Part shown: piece after piece, positions 6,533-15,125 of the stretch
Position numbering within the stretch: position 1 is the first letter of the stretch
How the letters are laid out: every line of letters starts with the position of its first letter
NCBI GenBank assembly: GCA_017416665.1
Contig: JAFQBO010000396.1
Location: forward strand, 1-19,970
Reading direction: 5' to 3'
DNA from: Oscillospiraceae bacterium
GTDB taxonomy: Bacteria > Bacillota > Clostridia > Oscillospirales > Ruminococcaceae
DNA: 19,970 bases
Program-made: the position numbers and the translations under genes
Notes under the pieces: model-generated
Told to the model about the DNA's origin: nothing
The model's database searches: none
What the model saw: only the letters and a program-made list of their open reading frames with translations

Positions 6533-7147
6533 CTAATCTTCAATATATTCTTTTACTGCACGGTTTATATCATCAAAATCATAACCAGCCCTTGCAAGAC
6601 CGTTTTTAACTTTTGCAATGGCTTTTATGTCATCTGGGTCATGCAGATACCCGTCATATTTTTTTTCTATAAGTGCCATAAGGCGTTCTTCAAGACCATC
6701 GAGTGAATTTTCGATAGCCTCATCGGCAATTTTTCCACGGATTCCACGTTTATAAAGCTCCTGTTTAACTCTCCTCGGGCCATAAAGCTTACACTCCATG
6801 TAATTGTAAACAAGACCTTCGGCATATCGGCGATCGTTTATATATCCCTTTGCCGCCATATAATCAGCAACCTTATAGCAAATATCCTCAGGATAATTTT
6901 TTTTCAGTTTTTCAAAAAGCGAAATGTAGGAATATTCTCTTTCGTTTATCAGATACATGGCTCTGCGTGTGGCACGTCGGAGTTCTGAGGCAAATAGCAC
7001 CTTTGCAAAATCCTCACTGCTTATTTCCATATCCGCTTTAAGACTGTATTTTGTTATAATGTCCCTGTGAAGATACACTCTTTTGTTGCCGTCTGCAATG
7101 ACACAGAATGTATCTCCTTTATATTTTTCAATAGATGTTATAATCAT
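6533..7147 (-). CDS. recX: Regulatory protein RecX
   Basis: The product is 204 residues, within the Firmicute range. It contains the RecX three-helix repeats: ATRRAMYLINEREYSYISLFEKL (about 59-81), VADYMAAKGYINDRRYAEGLVYNYM (about 92-116) and YGPRRVKQELYKRGI (about 121-135). In the family RecX binds the RecA filament and inhibits or modulates recombinase activity. The gene starts 5 nt after the recA stop. I see no clear Shine-Dalgarno before ATG 7147, so it is probably translated by coupling to recA, a simple way to keep RecX below RecA. The C-terminal repeat is less conserved. Confidence 0.9.
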   Translation of the reverse strand: MIITSIEKYKGDTFCVIADGNKRVYLHRDIITKYSLKADMEISSEDFAKVLFASELRRATRRAMYLINEREYSYISLFEKLKKNYPEDICYKVADYMAAKGYINDRRYAEGLVYNYMECKLYGPRRVKQELYKRGIRGKIADEAIENSLDGLEERLMALIEKKYDGYLHDPDDIKAIAKVKNGLARAGYDFDDINRAVKEYIED

Positions 7148-7152
7148 ATGTG

Positions 7153-8349
7153 TTATTCGGCAGGAGTGAATTCTTCAAAATCTTCTTCTGCACTTGCAAT
7201 AGGATCAATGTCAAATTCATCAATTTCAGCTGTGGCATCCTGATTTTCAGCAGCATTTGCCGCAGCCTTTTCAAGCTCATCATCGCTTGTAACATTCTTT
7301 TCAACTGCCTCAAGAGCGTCCTTGTCGTTCATGATTTTTTCTTCAATTTCCTTGAGCATGTCAGGATTTTCCTTGAGGGCAATTTTAACCTTTTCACGTC
7401 CCTGACCGAGTTTGGTTTCACCATAGCTGAACCAGGAACCACTCTTTTTGATAATATCAAGCTCAACGGCAATATCAATTACCTCACTGAGTCTTGAAAT
7501 ACCTTCACCGAAAATAAGGTCAAATTCACATTCCTTGAATGGCGGAGCAACCTTGTTTTTCTTGATTTTGATTTTTGTTCTGTTACCAATCTGAACTGTG
7601 CCTTCCTTGATAGGTTCGCCCTTTCTTACATCGATAATAACAGATGAATAGAATTTTAAAGCACGTCCGCCCGGAGTTGTTTCAGGACTTCCGTACATAA
7701 CACCGATTTTTTCTCTTATCTGGTTGATGAAGATGGCAACGCAGTTTGTTTTTGACAGAAGCGGAGTCAGTTTTCTCATTGCCTGTGACATAAGCCTTGC
7801 CAGCTGACCGACATTTGAATCACCCATATTACCATCAATTTCCGCTTTTGTTGTAAGTGCCGCAACCGAGTCAAGAACGACAACGTCAATAGCACCTGAT
7901 CTTACCAGTGCTTCAACAATTTCAAGTGCTTCTTCACCGCTGCTTGGCTGTGACACGAGAAGATTGTCAACATCAACGCCGATTGCCCTTGCATATTTTG
8001 GATCAAGAGCGTGTTCAACGTCGACAAAGGCAACCTCGCCGCCCTGTCTCTGTGCTTCAGAGATAATGTGAAGTGCAACCGTTGTTTTACCCGAACTTTC
8101 AGGGCCGTAAAGCTCTACTATTCTTCCTCTCGGAACACCGCCTATACCAAGTGCCAGATCAAGACTCATTGAGCCTGTCGGAATAGAATCGACTTTCATT
8201 GTTGTGTTTGCACCAAGCTTTATAATAGCACCTTTGCCGAATGTCTTTTCAATCTGTGCGATTGCACCTGCAAGTGCCTTTTTCTTTTCTTCCTTTGTTT
8301 CAGGAAGCTGTACGGTTTTGCTTTTTTTCTTTAAATCATTCTTACCCAT
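7153..8349 (-). CDS. recA: Recombinase RecA
   Basis: The product is 398 residues from ATG 8349, which has GGAGG 7 nt upstream; a longer upstream reading would lie inside prmC. RecA forms ATP-dependent filaments on ssDNA and drives strand exchange and, where present, LexA cleavage. Walker A is GPESSGKT (82-89), the catalytic Glu is Glu112, Walker B is VVVLD (156-160), and the DNA-binding L2 loop is about 211-227 with SPETTPGG. The tail from about 340 is long, Ala/Glu/Asp-rich and very acidic, which usually tunes DNA binding. In the L1 region it reads [10 protein letters not shown], where most RecA proteins read GDSHVGLQAR. The start overlaps prmC by 8 nt. I see no LexA box or promoter of its own. 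Confidence 0.97.
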   Translation of the reverse strand: MGKNDLKKKSKTVQLPETKEEKKKALAGAIAQIEKTFGKGAIIKLGANTTMKVDSIPTGSMSLDLALGIGGVPRGRIVELYGPESSGKTTVALHIISEAQRQGGEVAFVDVEHALDPKYARAIGVDVDNLLVSQPSSGEEALEIVEALVRSGAIDVVVLDSVAALTTKAEIDGNMGDSNVGQLARLMSQAMRKLTPLLSKTNCVAIFINQIREKIGVMYGSPETTPGGRALKFYSSVIIDVRKGEPIKEGTVQIGNRTKIKIKKNKVAPPFKECEFDLIFGEGISRLSEVIDIAVELDIIKKSGSWFSYGETKLGQGREKVKIALKENPDMLKEIEEKIMNDKDALEAVEKNVTSDDELEKAAANAAENQDATAEIDEFDIDPIASAEEDFEEFTPAE

Positions 8350-9199
8350 CTGTAATCCTCCAGGTTGAACTGCCGTAAACAACTCTTGTGACACCGCAAA
8401 GATCGTCAGCAGTAGTTATATTTGCAAAGCTGTTTTCTTTCATTATTTTAATTATATCGTTTTCCTGTCCCATGCCGATTTCATAGGCAAGAATTCCGCC
8501 TTCTTTGAGGGACTTTTTCCAGAGTTTTGTAATGTTCCTGTAAAAATCAAGTCCGTCATTTCCTCCGAAAAGTGCTTTTTTCGGTTCAAAAGTGACTTCC
8601 TTCTGAAGTTCCTTCATATCCTGTGCTGTAAGATAAGGCGGATTGCAGACGATCATGTCAATGTCTGAAAAGCACTCCGAAGTTTTTTCGGCGAGAACAT
8701 CTCCCACAATGACATTTATTTCTGCATTGTTATGTTTTTTGTTTTTATTTATATATCCGACTGCTTTGTCGGATATTTCCACAGCAGTTATATCAGCATT
8801 TTTGATATATTTTTTCAGCGTAATCGCAATACAGCCGCTTCCACTGCACAAATCAAGTATTTTCGGATTTTCGGGAAGCTTCAGATTCATTGCCGTTTCA
8901 ACAAGTGTTTCTGTATCCTGCCTTGGTATCAGAACACCATCACCGACAAAAAATTCAAGTCCGTAAAACTCCCATTTTCCCAGCAGATACTGAAGCGGTT
9001 CACCCAGACTTCTCCTGTATGCGATATTATCTGCGTTTGTCACCTGTTCCTGTGTTGCAGGTATTTTGTCAAGGAGAAGCTTCTGAAGTCTGCAACCGAA
9101 AATATGTTCGGTTATGCACATTGCCTCAAACTGAGACGATTCAATATTGTTTTTATCAAGTGTTTTCCGTAAATGAAGATAAAGCTCAGACGCCGTCAC
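8342..9199 (-). CDS. prmC: Release factor glutamine methyltransferase
   Basis: The product is about 285 residues. It methylates the GGQ glutamine of peptide-chain release factors using SAM. An N-terminal helical domain recognises the release factor. The Rossmann fold begins at [13 protein letters not shown] (about 114-126), and the catalytic NPPY motif is at about 186-189 (VCNPPYLTA). The Shine-Dalgarno AGGAGG (9212-9207) stands 7 nt from GTG 9199 and only 4 nt from another GTG at 9202, so I prefer 9199. That start overlaps the stop of the DUF1385 gene as GTGA. In many Firmicutes the DUF1385-prmC pair is followed by other genes such as prfA; here recA follows directly. Confidence 0.93.
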   Translation of the reverse strand: MTASELYLHLRKTLDKNNIESSQFEAMCITEHIFGCRLQKLLLDKIPATQEQVTNADNIAYRRSLGEPLQYLLGKWEFYGLEFFVGDGVLIPRQDTETLVETAMNLKLPENPKILDLCSGSGCIAITLKKYIKNADITAVEISDKAVGYINKNKKHNNAEINVIVGDVLAEKTSECFSDIDMIVCNPPYLTAQDMKELQKEVTFEPKKALFGGNDGLDFYRNITKLWKKSLKEGGILAYEIGMGQENDIIKIMKENSFANITTADDLCGVTRVVYGSSTWRITDG

Positions 9200-10116
9200 C
9201 ACTTATCCTCCTCAAGATTTTCAGGAATACACGGTTTCATTGCCGCAATGGCACATTCAATCTGTTTATCATCAGGTTCTTTTGTTGTAAGACGCTGAAT
9301 ATAAAGTCCCGGTGCTGACAGAATTCTTGTAAATAAGTTGTTATGTCGTCCTGCAACCCTGATCAGTTCATATGAAATACCAACCATAAGTGGGAGAAGA
9401 ATAATACTTGACACCATTCTCTGCCATACTATTTCAAACGGAACAAGACACATTACAAGGATACTTATAAAAAGTGTAATGAAAATAAAGCTTGTACCGC
9501 ATCGAGGGTGGAAACGTACCTGTTTTCTGACATTTTCGACAGTCAGTTCAAGTCCTGCCTCAAAGCATGCTATTGTTTTATGCTCTGCACCATGATATTC
9601 GTAGGTTCTTCTTACGTCCTTCATAAATGAGGTAAGCCCAAGATAACCGACAAATACAGCGATTTTTATGATACCTTCTGCAAATGAACGAATAAATCTG
9701 TTTACCGTCAGAAAATCCGCAAAGTTTACAACCCATTTAGGTAGGAACACGAAAAGTCCCATACAGAGAACAAGACTTAAAACCATAACAATACCCATAA
9801 TGACATTCATAGCCTTGTCACTGAGTTTTTCATCTTCTTCAAGTTCTTCGTCGTCCATCTGTTTTTCAGCTGATTTCATAAGACAGCTGTAACCTTCCTT
9901 CATGGAAATGACAAAATTAAAGATACCTCTTACAAGCGGTGTTTTTCTGTACCAGGCTGTAACAGGTTTCTTGTCCCATACTTCCAGATCGATTTCGCCG
10001 TTTGGCAGACGGCATGCCATAGCACCCTTATGTACACCGTTCATCATAACGCCTTCAATAAGAGCCTGACCGCCTATTTTTGACTTATGCTGTTCTTCAT
10101 TATTTCCTTTGCTCAT
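9196..10116 (-). CDS. DUF1385 (YqhQ-like) membrane protein
   Basis: The product is 306 residues. The N-terminus has IGGQALIEGVMMNGVHKGAM (about 14-33), the family's most conserved block. A charged linker (DDEELEEDEKLSDK) precedes four probable membrane segments: about 104-128, 147-165, 208-227 and 235-252. Two His/Cys-containing motifs, EYHGAEHKT (about 173-181) and FHPRCGTSF (about 202-210), look like metal ligands. The family is sometimes labelled a putative metal-dependent enzyme, but no function is established that I know of. ATG 10116 has GAAAGG about 8 nt upstream. It overlaps prmC by 4 nt and follows the sensor kinase gene after 32 nt containing a small GTCCG/CGGAC hairpin (10132-10146). 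Confidence 0.88.
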   Translation of the reverse strand: MSKGNNEEQHKSKIGGQALIEGVMMNGVHKGAMACRLPNGEIDLEVWDKKPVTAWYRKTPLVRGIFNFVISMKEGYSCLMKSAEKQMDDEELEEDEKLSDKAMNVIMGIVMVLSLVLCMGLFVFLPKWVVNFADFLTVNRFIRSFAEGIIKIAVFVGYLGLTSFMKDVRRTYEYHGAEHKTIACFEAGLELTVENVRKQVRFHPRCGTSFIFITLFISILVMCLVPFEIVWQRMVSSIILLPLMVGISYELIRVAGRHNNLFTRILSAPGLYIQRLTTKEPDDKQIECAIAAMKPCIPENLEEDKW

Positions 10117-10148
10117 TTAATATACCTTTCCGTCCGATTTACGGACTG

Positions 10149-11558
10149 TCACTTATCCTCTCTTTGCTGAGGGATTGTTATAATTACCTTTGTCCCCTTA
10201 CCCTCTTCACTTTCAAGAGTCAGTGTACCGCCATGCTGTGCGATGATTTCATCTGCAACGGCAAGACCGATGCCTGATCCTTTTTTTGTATGATTTGCCT
10301 TGTAAAACTTAGTTTTAATTCTCGGCATATCAAATTTGCTTATACCACAGCCGCTGTCCTCAACCGTTACCATAATGTCACCTGATGGTGTCTCACCTGC
10401 AACTATATGGACATTTCCGCCTTTGTTTGAATATTTTATGGCATTATCTATGATATTTATGAAAACCTGACGAAGTCTGTTTCTGTCGCCATAGACAAAC
10501 GGAAGCATTTCAGGTTCTTCGTAGGTCATCGTAACATCTTCAATTCTTGCCCTTTCGGCATAAATCAGTACCGCCTCACCAAGTTCCGCAAGAATGTCCA
10601 TGGTATCAAGCTGGAGTGAAAAATGTCCGCTCTGCATTCTTGAGAAATCCAGCAGTTCCTCAACCATCTGGGAAAGTCTTTCGGTTTCATTTGAAATTAC
10701 CCTTATGCCTTTTCTTATGATGGTAGCGTCTGTTTCAAGACTTATGGTTTCTGCCCAGCCTCTTATTGCTGTCAGTGGTGTTCTGAGTTCGTGTGAAACC
10801 GAAGAAATAAACTCGTTTTTCATGGCGTCGGCATTGGAAAGCTCGTCCGCCATATGGTTTATTGCGGTACAAAGTTCACCGATTTCGTCATCACTTGAAT
10901 TTTTTATTCTTACTGAAAAATCACCCTTGGCGAATTTACCTGCTGTTTTACTTATCTGCTGAACCGGCTGTACAATCTGTCCGATAAAGTAGAAGCCCGT
11001 AAATGCAAGCAGACCCAGAATCGCAAGACAGATGAGTGTAAGTATCGTAATATAGCCGAGTATGGCATCGTCAACCTCTTCAAGGGAAATTGCTGCTCGT
11101 ATGGCATCATAATCGGTATTGAACGACTCTATCGAAAAGCTTACAGCCATAATTTTTTCGCCGTTTTCCTGTTTTCCGGTATAATAACCGAAATTACTGT
11201 CAGACTTCATTGCCTCCTCGTAATCGGGTATATACACCGATGATTCCGGCGTAAATCCTGACGAAGTATGTGAAATCCGTCCTTTTGAGTCGACTGCCAT
11301 CAGCTCCATTTTGTCCTTGTCTGAAAAATTTTCAAGCATGTCGCAGAGTTCGGACGAAAAATTTATCGTTGTATCTTCAGCGTAAAGCGAGAGTACGCTT
11401 GTAACCGAATTCAGCTTTGATGTCAGATACTGTCTTGCGGAGCTGTAAAAATAGTTATGAATTACATAAATAAAAATTGTTTCAATTACCAGCATTATCA
11501 GAAAAACAATACCGAGGTTGTTGATAAGCCAGCGTTTGGTTATGCTCTTTTTTCCCAA
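10149..11558 (-). CDS. Two-component sensor histidine kinase
   Basis: The product is 469 residues. The order is a membrane segment (about 14-36), an extracytoplasmic sensor domain of about 130 residues (37-167), a second membrane segment (168-193), HAMP (about 194-246), HisKA with phospho-acceptor His256 in SSVSHELRTPLTAIRGW, and a GHKL ATPase with N-box NIIDNAIKYS (about 368-377), G1 DSGCGI (401-406) and G2 GSGIGLAV (427-434). The start appears to be TTG (11558-11556), with GGAG 10 nt upstream; no ATG fits ahead of the first membrane segment. It lies 36 nt after the response regulator, its evident partner. The sensor domain resembles extracellular PAS/Cache folds in general make-up. The ligand is unknown. 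Confidence 0.93.
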   Translation of the reverse strand: MGKKSITKRWLINNLGIVFLIMLVIETIFIYVIHNYFYSSARQYLTSKLNSVTSVLSLYAEDTTINFSSELCDMLENFSDKDKMELMAVDSKGRISHTSSGFTPESSVYIPDYEEAMKSDSNFGYYTGKQENGEKIMAVSFSIESFNTDYDAIRAAISLEEVDDAILGYITILTLICLAILGLLAFTGFYFIGQIVQPVQQISKTAGKFAKGDFSVRIKNSSDDEIGELCTAINHMADELSNADAMKNEFISSVSHELRTPLTAIRGWAETISLETDATIIRKGIRVISNETERLSQMVEELLDFSRMQSGHFSLQLDTMDILAELGEAVLIYAERARIEDVTMTYEEPEMLPFVYGDRNRLRQVFINIIDNAIKYSNKGGNVHIVAGETPSGDIMVTVEDSGCGISKFDMPRIKTKFYKANHTKKGSGIGLAVADEIIAQHGGTLTLESEEGKGTKVIITIPQQREDK

Positions 11559-11594
11559 GAAAATACAGCTCCTGTTTTGTTAATATTATTGTAA

Positions 11595-12293
11595 TTATTT
11601 TTCATTCCATTTGTAGCCGTATCCCCAGATTGTAAGAATATACTGCGGATTTGACGGCTCATCTTCAATTTTCATTCTGATACGTCTGATATTTACGTCA
11701 ACGATTTTATCGTCACCGTAATAATTGTCGCCCCATATGTGTGCAAGAATGCTTGAACGGTCAAGGGCAGTATTTTTGTTATTCATAAAGTATTCGATAA
11801 TCTGATATTCAACCTGTGTGAGATCTACAGGCTTGCCGTTTTTTGAAACTGTACGGCTTTTCAGATTAAGTACAAAAGGTCCTGATTCAAGAACCGTTGA
11901 AGTATCTTCCTTTATAAAGCTCATGCACACACGTCTGTAGATGGCGTCAACTCTTGCTGTAAGTTCTGATGGTGAAAACGGTTTTGTAATGTAATCGTCT
12001 GCACCAATCATAAGACCGCTTACCTTATCCATTTCCTGAGCCTTTGCAGTAAGCATGATTATACCGAGAGTAGAACTTTTTTCTCTGAGCTTTTTACAAA
12101 CTGTAAAACCATCTATACCCGGCATCATGACATCGAGTAAAACAATGTCAAAATCGCCTTTTTCCTCAACAAATTTTCTGAGTGCGTCTTCACCGCAGTT
12201 TACGTCATAGACATCGTAACCTGCACGTTTCAGGTTAATAACAACAAAATCACGGATTGTATCTTCATCTTCGCATACAAGTATACGTTTCAT
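11595..12293 (-). CDS. OmpR/PhoB-family response regulator
   Basis: The product is 232 residues from ATG 12293, which has GGAG 8 nt upstream; an in-frame ATG at 12305 lacks a site and would contribute the GGAG itself. The receiver domain has the acidic pocket (Glu8, Asp9), phospho-acceptor Asp54 (VLLDVMMPGIDGF), the switch Thr in MLTAKAQ and the conserved Lys in YITKPFSPSEL. The C-terminal winged helix (about 135-230) includes LTQVEYQIIEYFMNN and the recognition region IVDVNIRRIRMKIEDEP, ending WGYGYKW. It is a DNA-binding transcription factor phosphorylated by the neighbouring kinase. The lipoprotein gene ends 20 nt upstream, so the three probably form one signalling unit. Confidence 0.95.
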   Translation of the reverse strand: MKRILVCEDEDTIRDFVVINLKRAGYDVYDVNCGEDALRKFVEEKGDFDIVLLDVMMPGIDGFTVCKKLREKSSTLGIIMLTAKAQEMDKVSGLMIGADDYITKPFSPSELTARVDAIYRRVCMSFIKEDTSTVLESGPFVLNLKSRTVSKNGKPVDLTQVEYQIIEYFMNNKNTALDRSSILAHIWGDNYYGDDKIVDVNIRRIRMKIEDEPSNPQYILTIWGYGYKWNEK

Positions 12294-12313
12294 AGCCTGC
12301 TCCATTTCACGTT

Positions 12314-13612
12314 TTAAAAATTAAATTTAAATTTCATAATCAGTTCCTCCGGCGAAAGTGCGAGAGGATTTTTTTCATTTATTTTCAGGAAGAAGTGCTT
12401 TTCGCCCTTTGTTCTGATGAGCGTCCAGCTTTCATCTTCACTTATTGTCTGTTTTTCTTTTCCCGAAACAACCTTTAATGTGAAAATTTCATTTGCCGTT
12501 TCAGGGTCTTTCCCACTGCATAAAGACAGCTCATTTTCGGAAATATTCTGCTTTGCGGTTATTTTTCCGTACCATTCCTGCGGGATAAAAAATACATAGC
12601 TGTCGGTGATGCTGTAGTAGCTTTCATATTTATGTCTTAAATCTTTATTGTCGATTTCATACCAGGAGGTAAAATAAAGCGGATTTTCACTGTTTACGTC
12701 ATATCCTTCACAAAATGCCGTAACAGGAATTTCAGGTTTTCCGTCCTTGTCTATGTCCTTTGACAGATATGCCGCCGGACGCATAGTTTCAAGCTTTTCC
12801 ATATCCGGTATAAATTCACGCAGAAGATTATTTTGTGAATCAACTTTGAAAACCTCTGTTACAATATTTCCGTTTCCCGTCTGAGCATCGAGGAATATTC
12901 TGCTTTCTGCTTCTGATGTCGTATTTACCGCCACCTGACTATAATCAATATAAGCACCCTCAAGCGAAAGCTCGGAACGCTTGTATTTATCATTGTCATG
13001 AAGATGGTAGACAACTGCCGTTGCCGGCTTTGACGCTGTCTTTGATGACGCTGTAAACAGTTCCTTTGTACCGTCTGCGTTGAAATCACCTGTTTCAAAG
13101 ATTGAGTACGGTTCATTTGTCATACTTGCAGACAGTTTACCATCATGGTAATCATATATGCTTATCTTTTTTTCACTTCGGTTTATAAGACTGTATCCTG
13201 CAATAATGTTTACTTTATCAGAATCGCCCAGTCTTGTAACTTCAACCTGTTCAATTTCATTTCCGTCAGCGGCATGATCGTATACAGAACGCCACTGTGA
13301 ATCAACCGTGTCAAGAATATTTATTCTCAGAAAATCTTCCGACTTGGCTGTATTTTTTTTATAGAATACGATTGCTTCGTCCTTTTCATCTCCGTCAATA
13401 TCCTCAAGAATAAAAGCGGAGAGATTTTTTCCCGATTTGGGATATTTAAGGCTTATGTTTTCACCCGTATAGCTTTTAAGAGCATTGTAAATATCCTGCT
13501 GACGGCTGTCAAGCTTCGGAGGCATTAACAGATTGTCGATACCTGCGGTAAGCGTACAGCCCGTAAGCAAAAGAGGAAGAAATACTGCAATCAGAAAAAT
13601 TTTTGATTTCAT
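12314..13612 (-). CDS. Lipoprotein with FG-GAP/VCBS-like calcium-type repeats, co-encoded with a two-component system
   Basis: The product is 432 residues. A signal peptide (KIFLIAVFLPLLL) ends in the lipobox LTGC with Cys19, so it should be anchored on the outer membrane-facing side. Three DxDxDG-type segments stand out: DIDGDEKDE (71-79), DFNADGTKE (176-184) and DIDKDGKPE (around 290). Each is followed by a hydrophobic strand, as in integrin-like FG-GAP/VCBS beta-propeller repeats that bind calcium. I do not recognise a named family. ATG 13612 has GGAGAAGGAAAT immediately upstream. It precedes the response regulator by 20 nt and follows citrate synthase by 57 nt. A role as sensory partner or target of the two-component pair is plausible but is inference from position only. 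Confidence 0.8.
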   Translation of the reverse strand: MKSKIFLIAVFLPLLLTGCTLTAGIDNLLMPPKLDSRQQDIYNALKSYTGENISLKYPKSGKNLSAFILEDIDGDEKDEAIVFYKKNTAKSEDFLRINILDTVDSQWRSVYDHAADGNEIEQVEVTRLGDSDKVNIIAGYSLINRSEKKISIYDYHDGKLSASMTNEPYSIFETGDFNADGTKELFTASSKTASKPATAVVYHLHDNDKYKRSELSLEGAYIDYSQVAVNTTSEAESRIFLDAQTGNGNIVTEVFKVDSQNNLLREFIPDMEKLETMRPAAYLSKDIDKDGKPEIPVTAFCEGYDVNSENPLYFTSWYEIDNKDLRHKYESYYSITDSYVFFIPQEWYGKITAKQNISENELSLCSGKDPETANEIFTLKVVSGKEKQTISEDESWTLIRTKGEKHFFLKINEKNPLALSPEELIMKFKFNF

Positions 13613-13669
13613 ATTTCCTTCTCCTCTCTGTACTTTTGGATCTTTTATCTTATCTATCTGTTTTATATT

Positions 13670-15022
13670 TTATCTGTTTGAAAGCGACTTGTATTCTCTT
13701 GGCTTTGCAACTGCCTTGTAAGCAGGACGGATAATTCTGCCGCCTGCAATTTTTTCTTCAATTCTGTGTGCTGACCAGCCTACAATTCTTGAGACTGCGA
13801 AAAGAGGTGTGTAAAGCTCTTCAGGAATATGGAGCATTTTGTAAACCAGACCTGAATACATGTCAACGTTTGCACAAACTACCTTTTCGCCACCCTTCAC
13901 TTCACGGAAAAGCTCAGGTGTAAGTCTTTCAATAGTGTCAAGAAGCTTGAATTCCGCTTCGATTTCCTTACCTTCGGCAAGGCTGAATGCTTTTTTCTTG
14001 AGAATAATTGCTCTTGGATCTGAAAGTGTATAAACAGCATGACCCATACCATAAATAAGTCCTGAGCCGTCATTGGCTTCCTTTCTGAGAACCTTTCTCA
14101 TGTGGTCGGCAACCTGACCTTCATCTTCCCAGTTTTTAACGTTTGTCTTGAAGTTTTCAAGCATTTCCATAACCTTTATGTTTGCACCGCCGTGCTTAGG
14201 ACCTTTGAGTGCACCTATTGCCGAAGCATATGCTGAATATGCATCAGTGCCTGAAGATGTAAGCACACGGCAAGTGAATGCTGAGTTGTTACCGCCGCCA
14301 TGTTCAGCATGGAGCATAAGCATTGTATCGAGGAGCTGTGCCTCTTCCTTGGTAAACTGTCTGTCACGACGCATAAGTGAAAGAATAGTTTCAGCTATTG
14401 TCTGATTCTTTTCAATCGGATGCATGATCATACTTCTGTGGTCAAAATGTGACTTCTTTACCTGATATGCGTGTGTCATGATAACAGGAAGCTTTGCGAT
14501 AAGGTCACAGGCAATTCTCATTTCATTTTCTATGCTGCCGTTTTCACAGTCATCATCATATGAATAAAGAGCAAGAACACTTCTGCTGAGTTTGTTCATG
14601 ATGTTCTTTGACGGTGCTTTAAGAATCATGTCAACGACAAAATCCTTTGGCAGATTTCTTCGATCGGCGATATATTCGGTGAAATTTTTAAGAGTTTCCT
14701 GATTCGGCAGCTTTCCTGTAAGCAGAAGGAATGCAACCTCTTCAAAACCGAAACGATCGTCCTTTTCAACATTAAGTACAAGATCTCTTATATTGTAGCC
14801 TCTGTAGTACAGTTCACCCGGAATAGGTTCGATCTCACCCTCGTTGATGACATAACCATGTACATTGCAGATATTTGTAAGTCCAGCCACAACACCTGTG
14901 CTGTCTTTGTTTCTGAGGCCTCTTTTAACATCAAATTTGTCGTAAAGCTTTGAGTCAAATTTGGAATTTTCGGACAAGGCTTCACATAAAGTGTTAATAC
15001 GGGCATTATCAAAATTATTCAT
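13670..15022 (-). CDS. gltA: Citrate synthase (clostridial type)
   Basis: The product is 450 residues from ATG 15022; upstream in-frame codons extend across the promoter and cannot be coding. It condenses oxaloacetate and acetyl-CoA to citrate. The active-site residues are present: His277 in GPKHGGAN, His328 in GMGHAVYTLSDPRA and Asp387 in NVDMYSG. HAEHGGGNNSAF (about 238-249) is also typical. An N-terminal extension of about 60 residues before GYVINEGEIEPIPGELYYRGYNI matches the longer citrate synthases of clostridia. A 2-methylcitrate synthase role cannot be excluded, but no prp genes are near. AAGTGAG lies just upstream of the start. It is the first gene after a consensus promoter and probably heads the minus-strand transcript. 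Confidence 0.93.
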   Translation of the reverse strand: MNNFDNARINTLCEALSENSKFDSKLYDKFDVKRGLRNKDSTGVVAGLTNICNVHGYVINEGEIEPIPGELYYRGYNIRDLVLNVEKDDRFGFEEVAFLLLTGKLPNQETLKNFTEYIADRRNLPKDFVVDMILKAPSKNIMNKLSRSVLALYSYDDDCENGSIENEMRIACDLIAKLPVIMTHAYQVKKSHFDHRSMIMHPIEKNQTIAETILSLMRRDRQFTKEEAQLLDTMLMLHAEHGGGNNSAFTCRVLTSSGTDAYSAYASAIGALKGPKHGGANIKVMEMLENFKTNVKNWEDEGQVADHMRKVLRKEANDGSGLIYGMGHAVYTLSDPRAIILKKKAFSLAEGKEIEAEFKLLDTIERLTPELFREVKGGEKVVCANVDMYSGLVYKMLHIPEELYTPLFAVSRIVGWSAHRIEEKIAGGRIIRPAYKAVAKPREYKSLSNR

Positions 15023-15056
15023 TCTACTCACTTCCATTCTTTTATATTTACCTTTT

Positions 15057-15085
15057 ATTATAACCGATTTCAGCAAATATGTCAA
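15057..15085 (-). promoter_or_regulatory. Consensus sigma-A promoter for citrate synthase
   Basis: On the minus strand TTGACA (15085-15080) and TATAAT (15062-15057) are separated by exactly 17 bp, a perfect housekeeping promoter. It gives a leader of roughly 25-30 nt to ATG 15022. The same 100 bp must hold the promoter of the divergent SpoIID-like gene, for which I see only a weak TATAAC (15088-15093). Confidence 0.9.
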
Positions 15086-15125
15086 CTTATAACAATCAGA
15101 TTTTAAAAAATAGGAGAGGATTATT

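Noticed and set aside
9196..10116. A tRNA or rRNA gene in the gaps of the minus-strand block
   Set aside because: The gaps are under 60 bp and I found no cloverleaf or conserved RNA sequence in them or elsewhere in the window.
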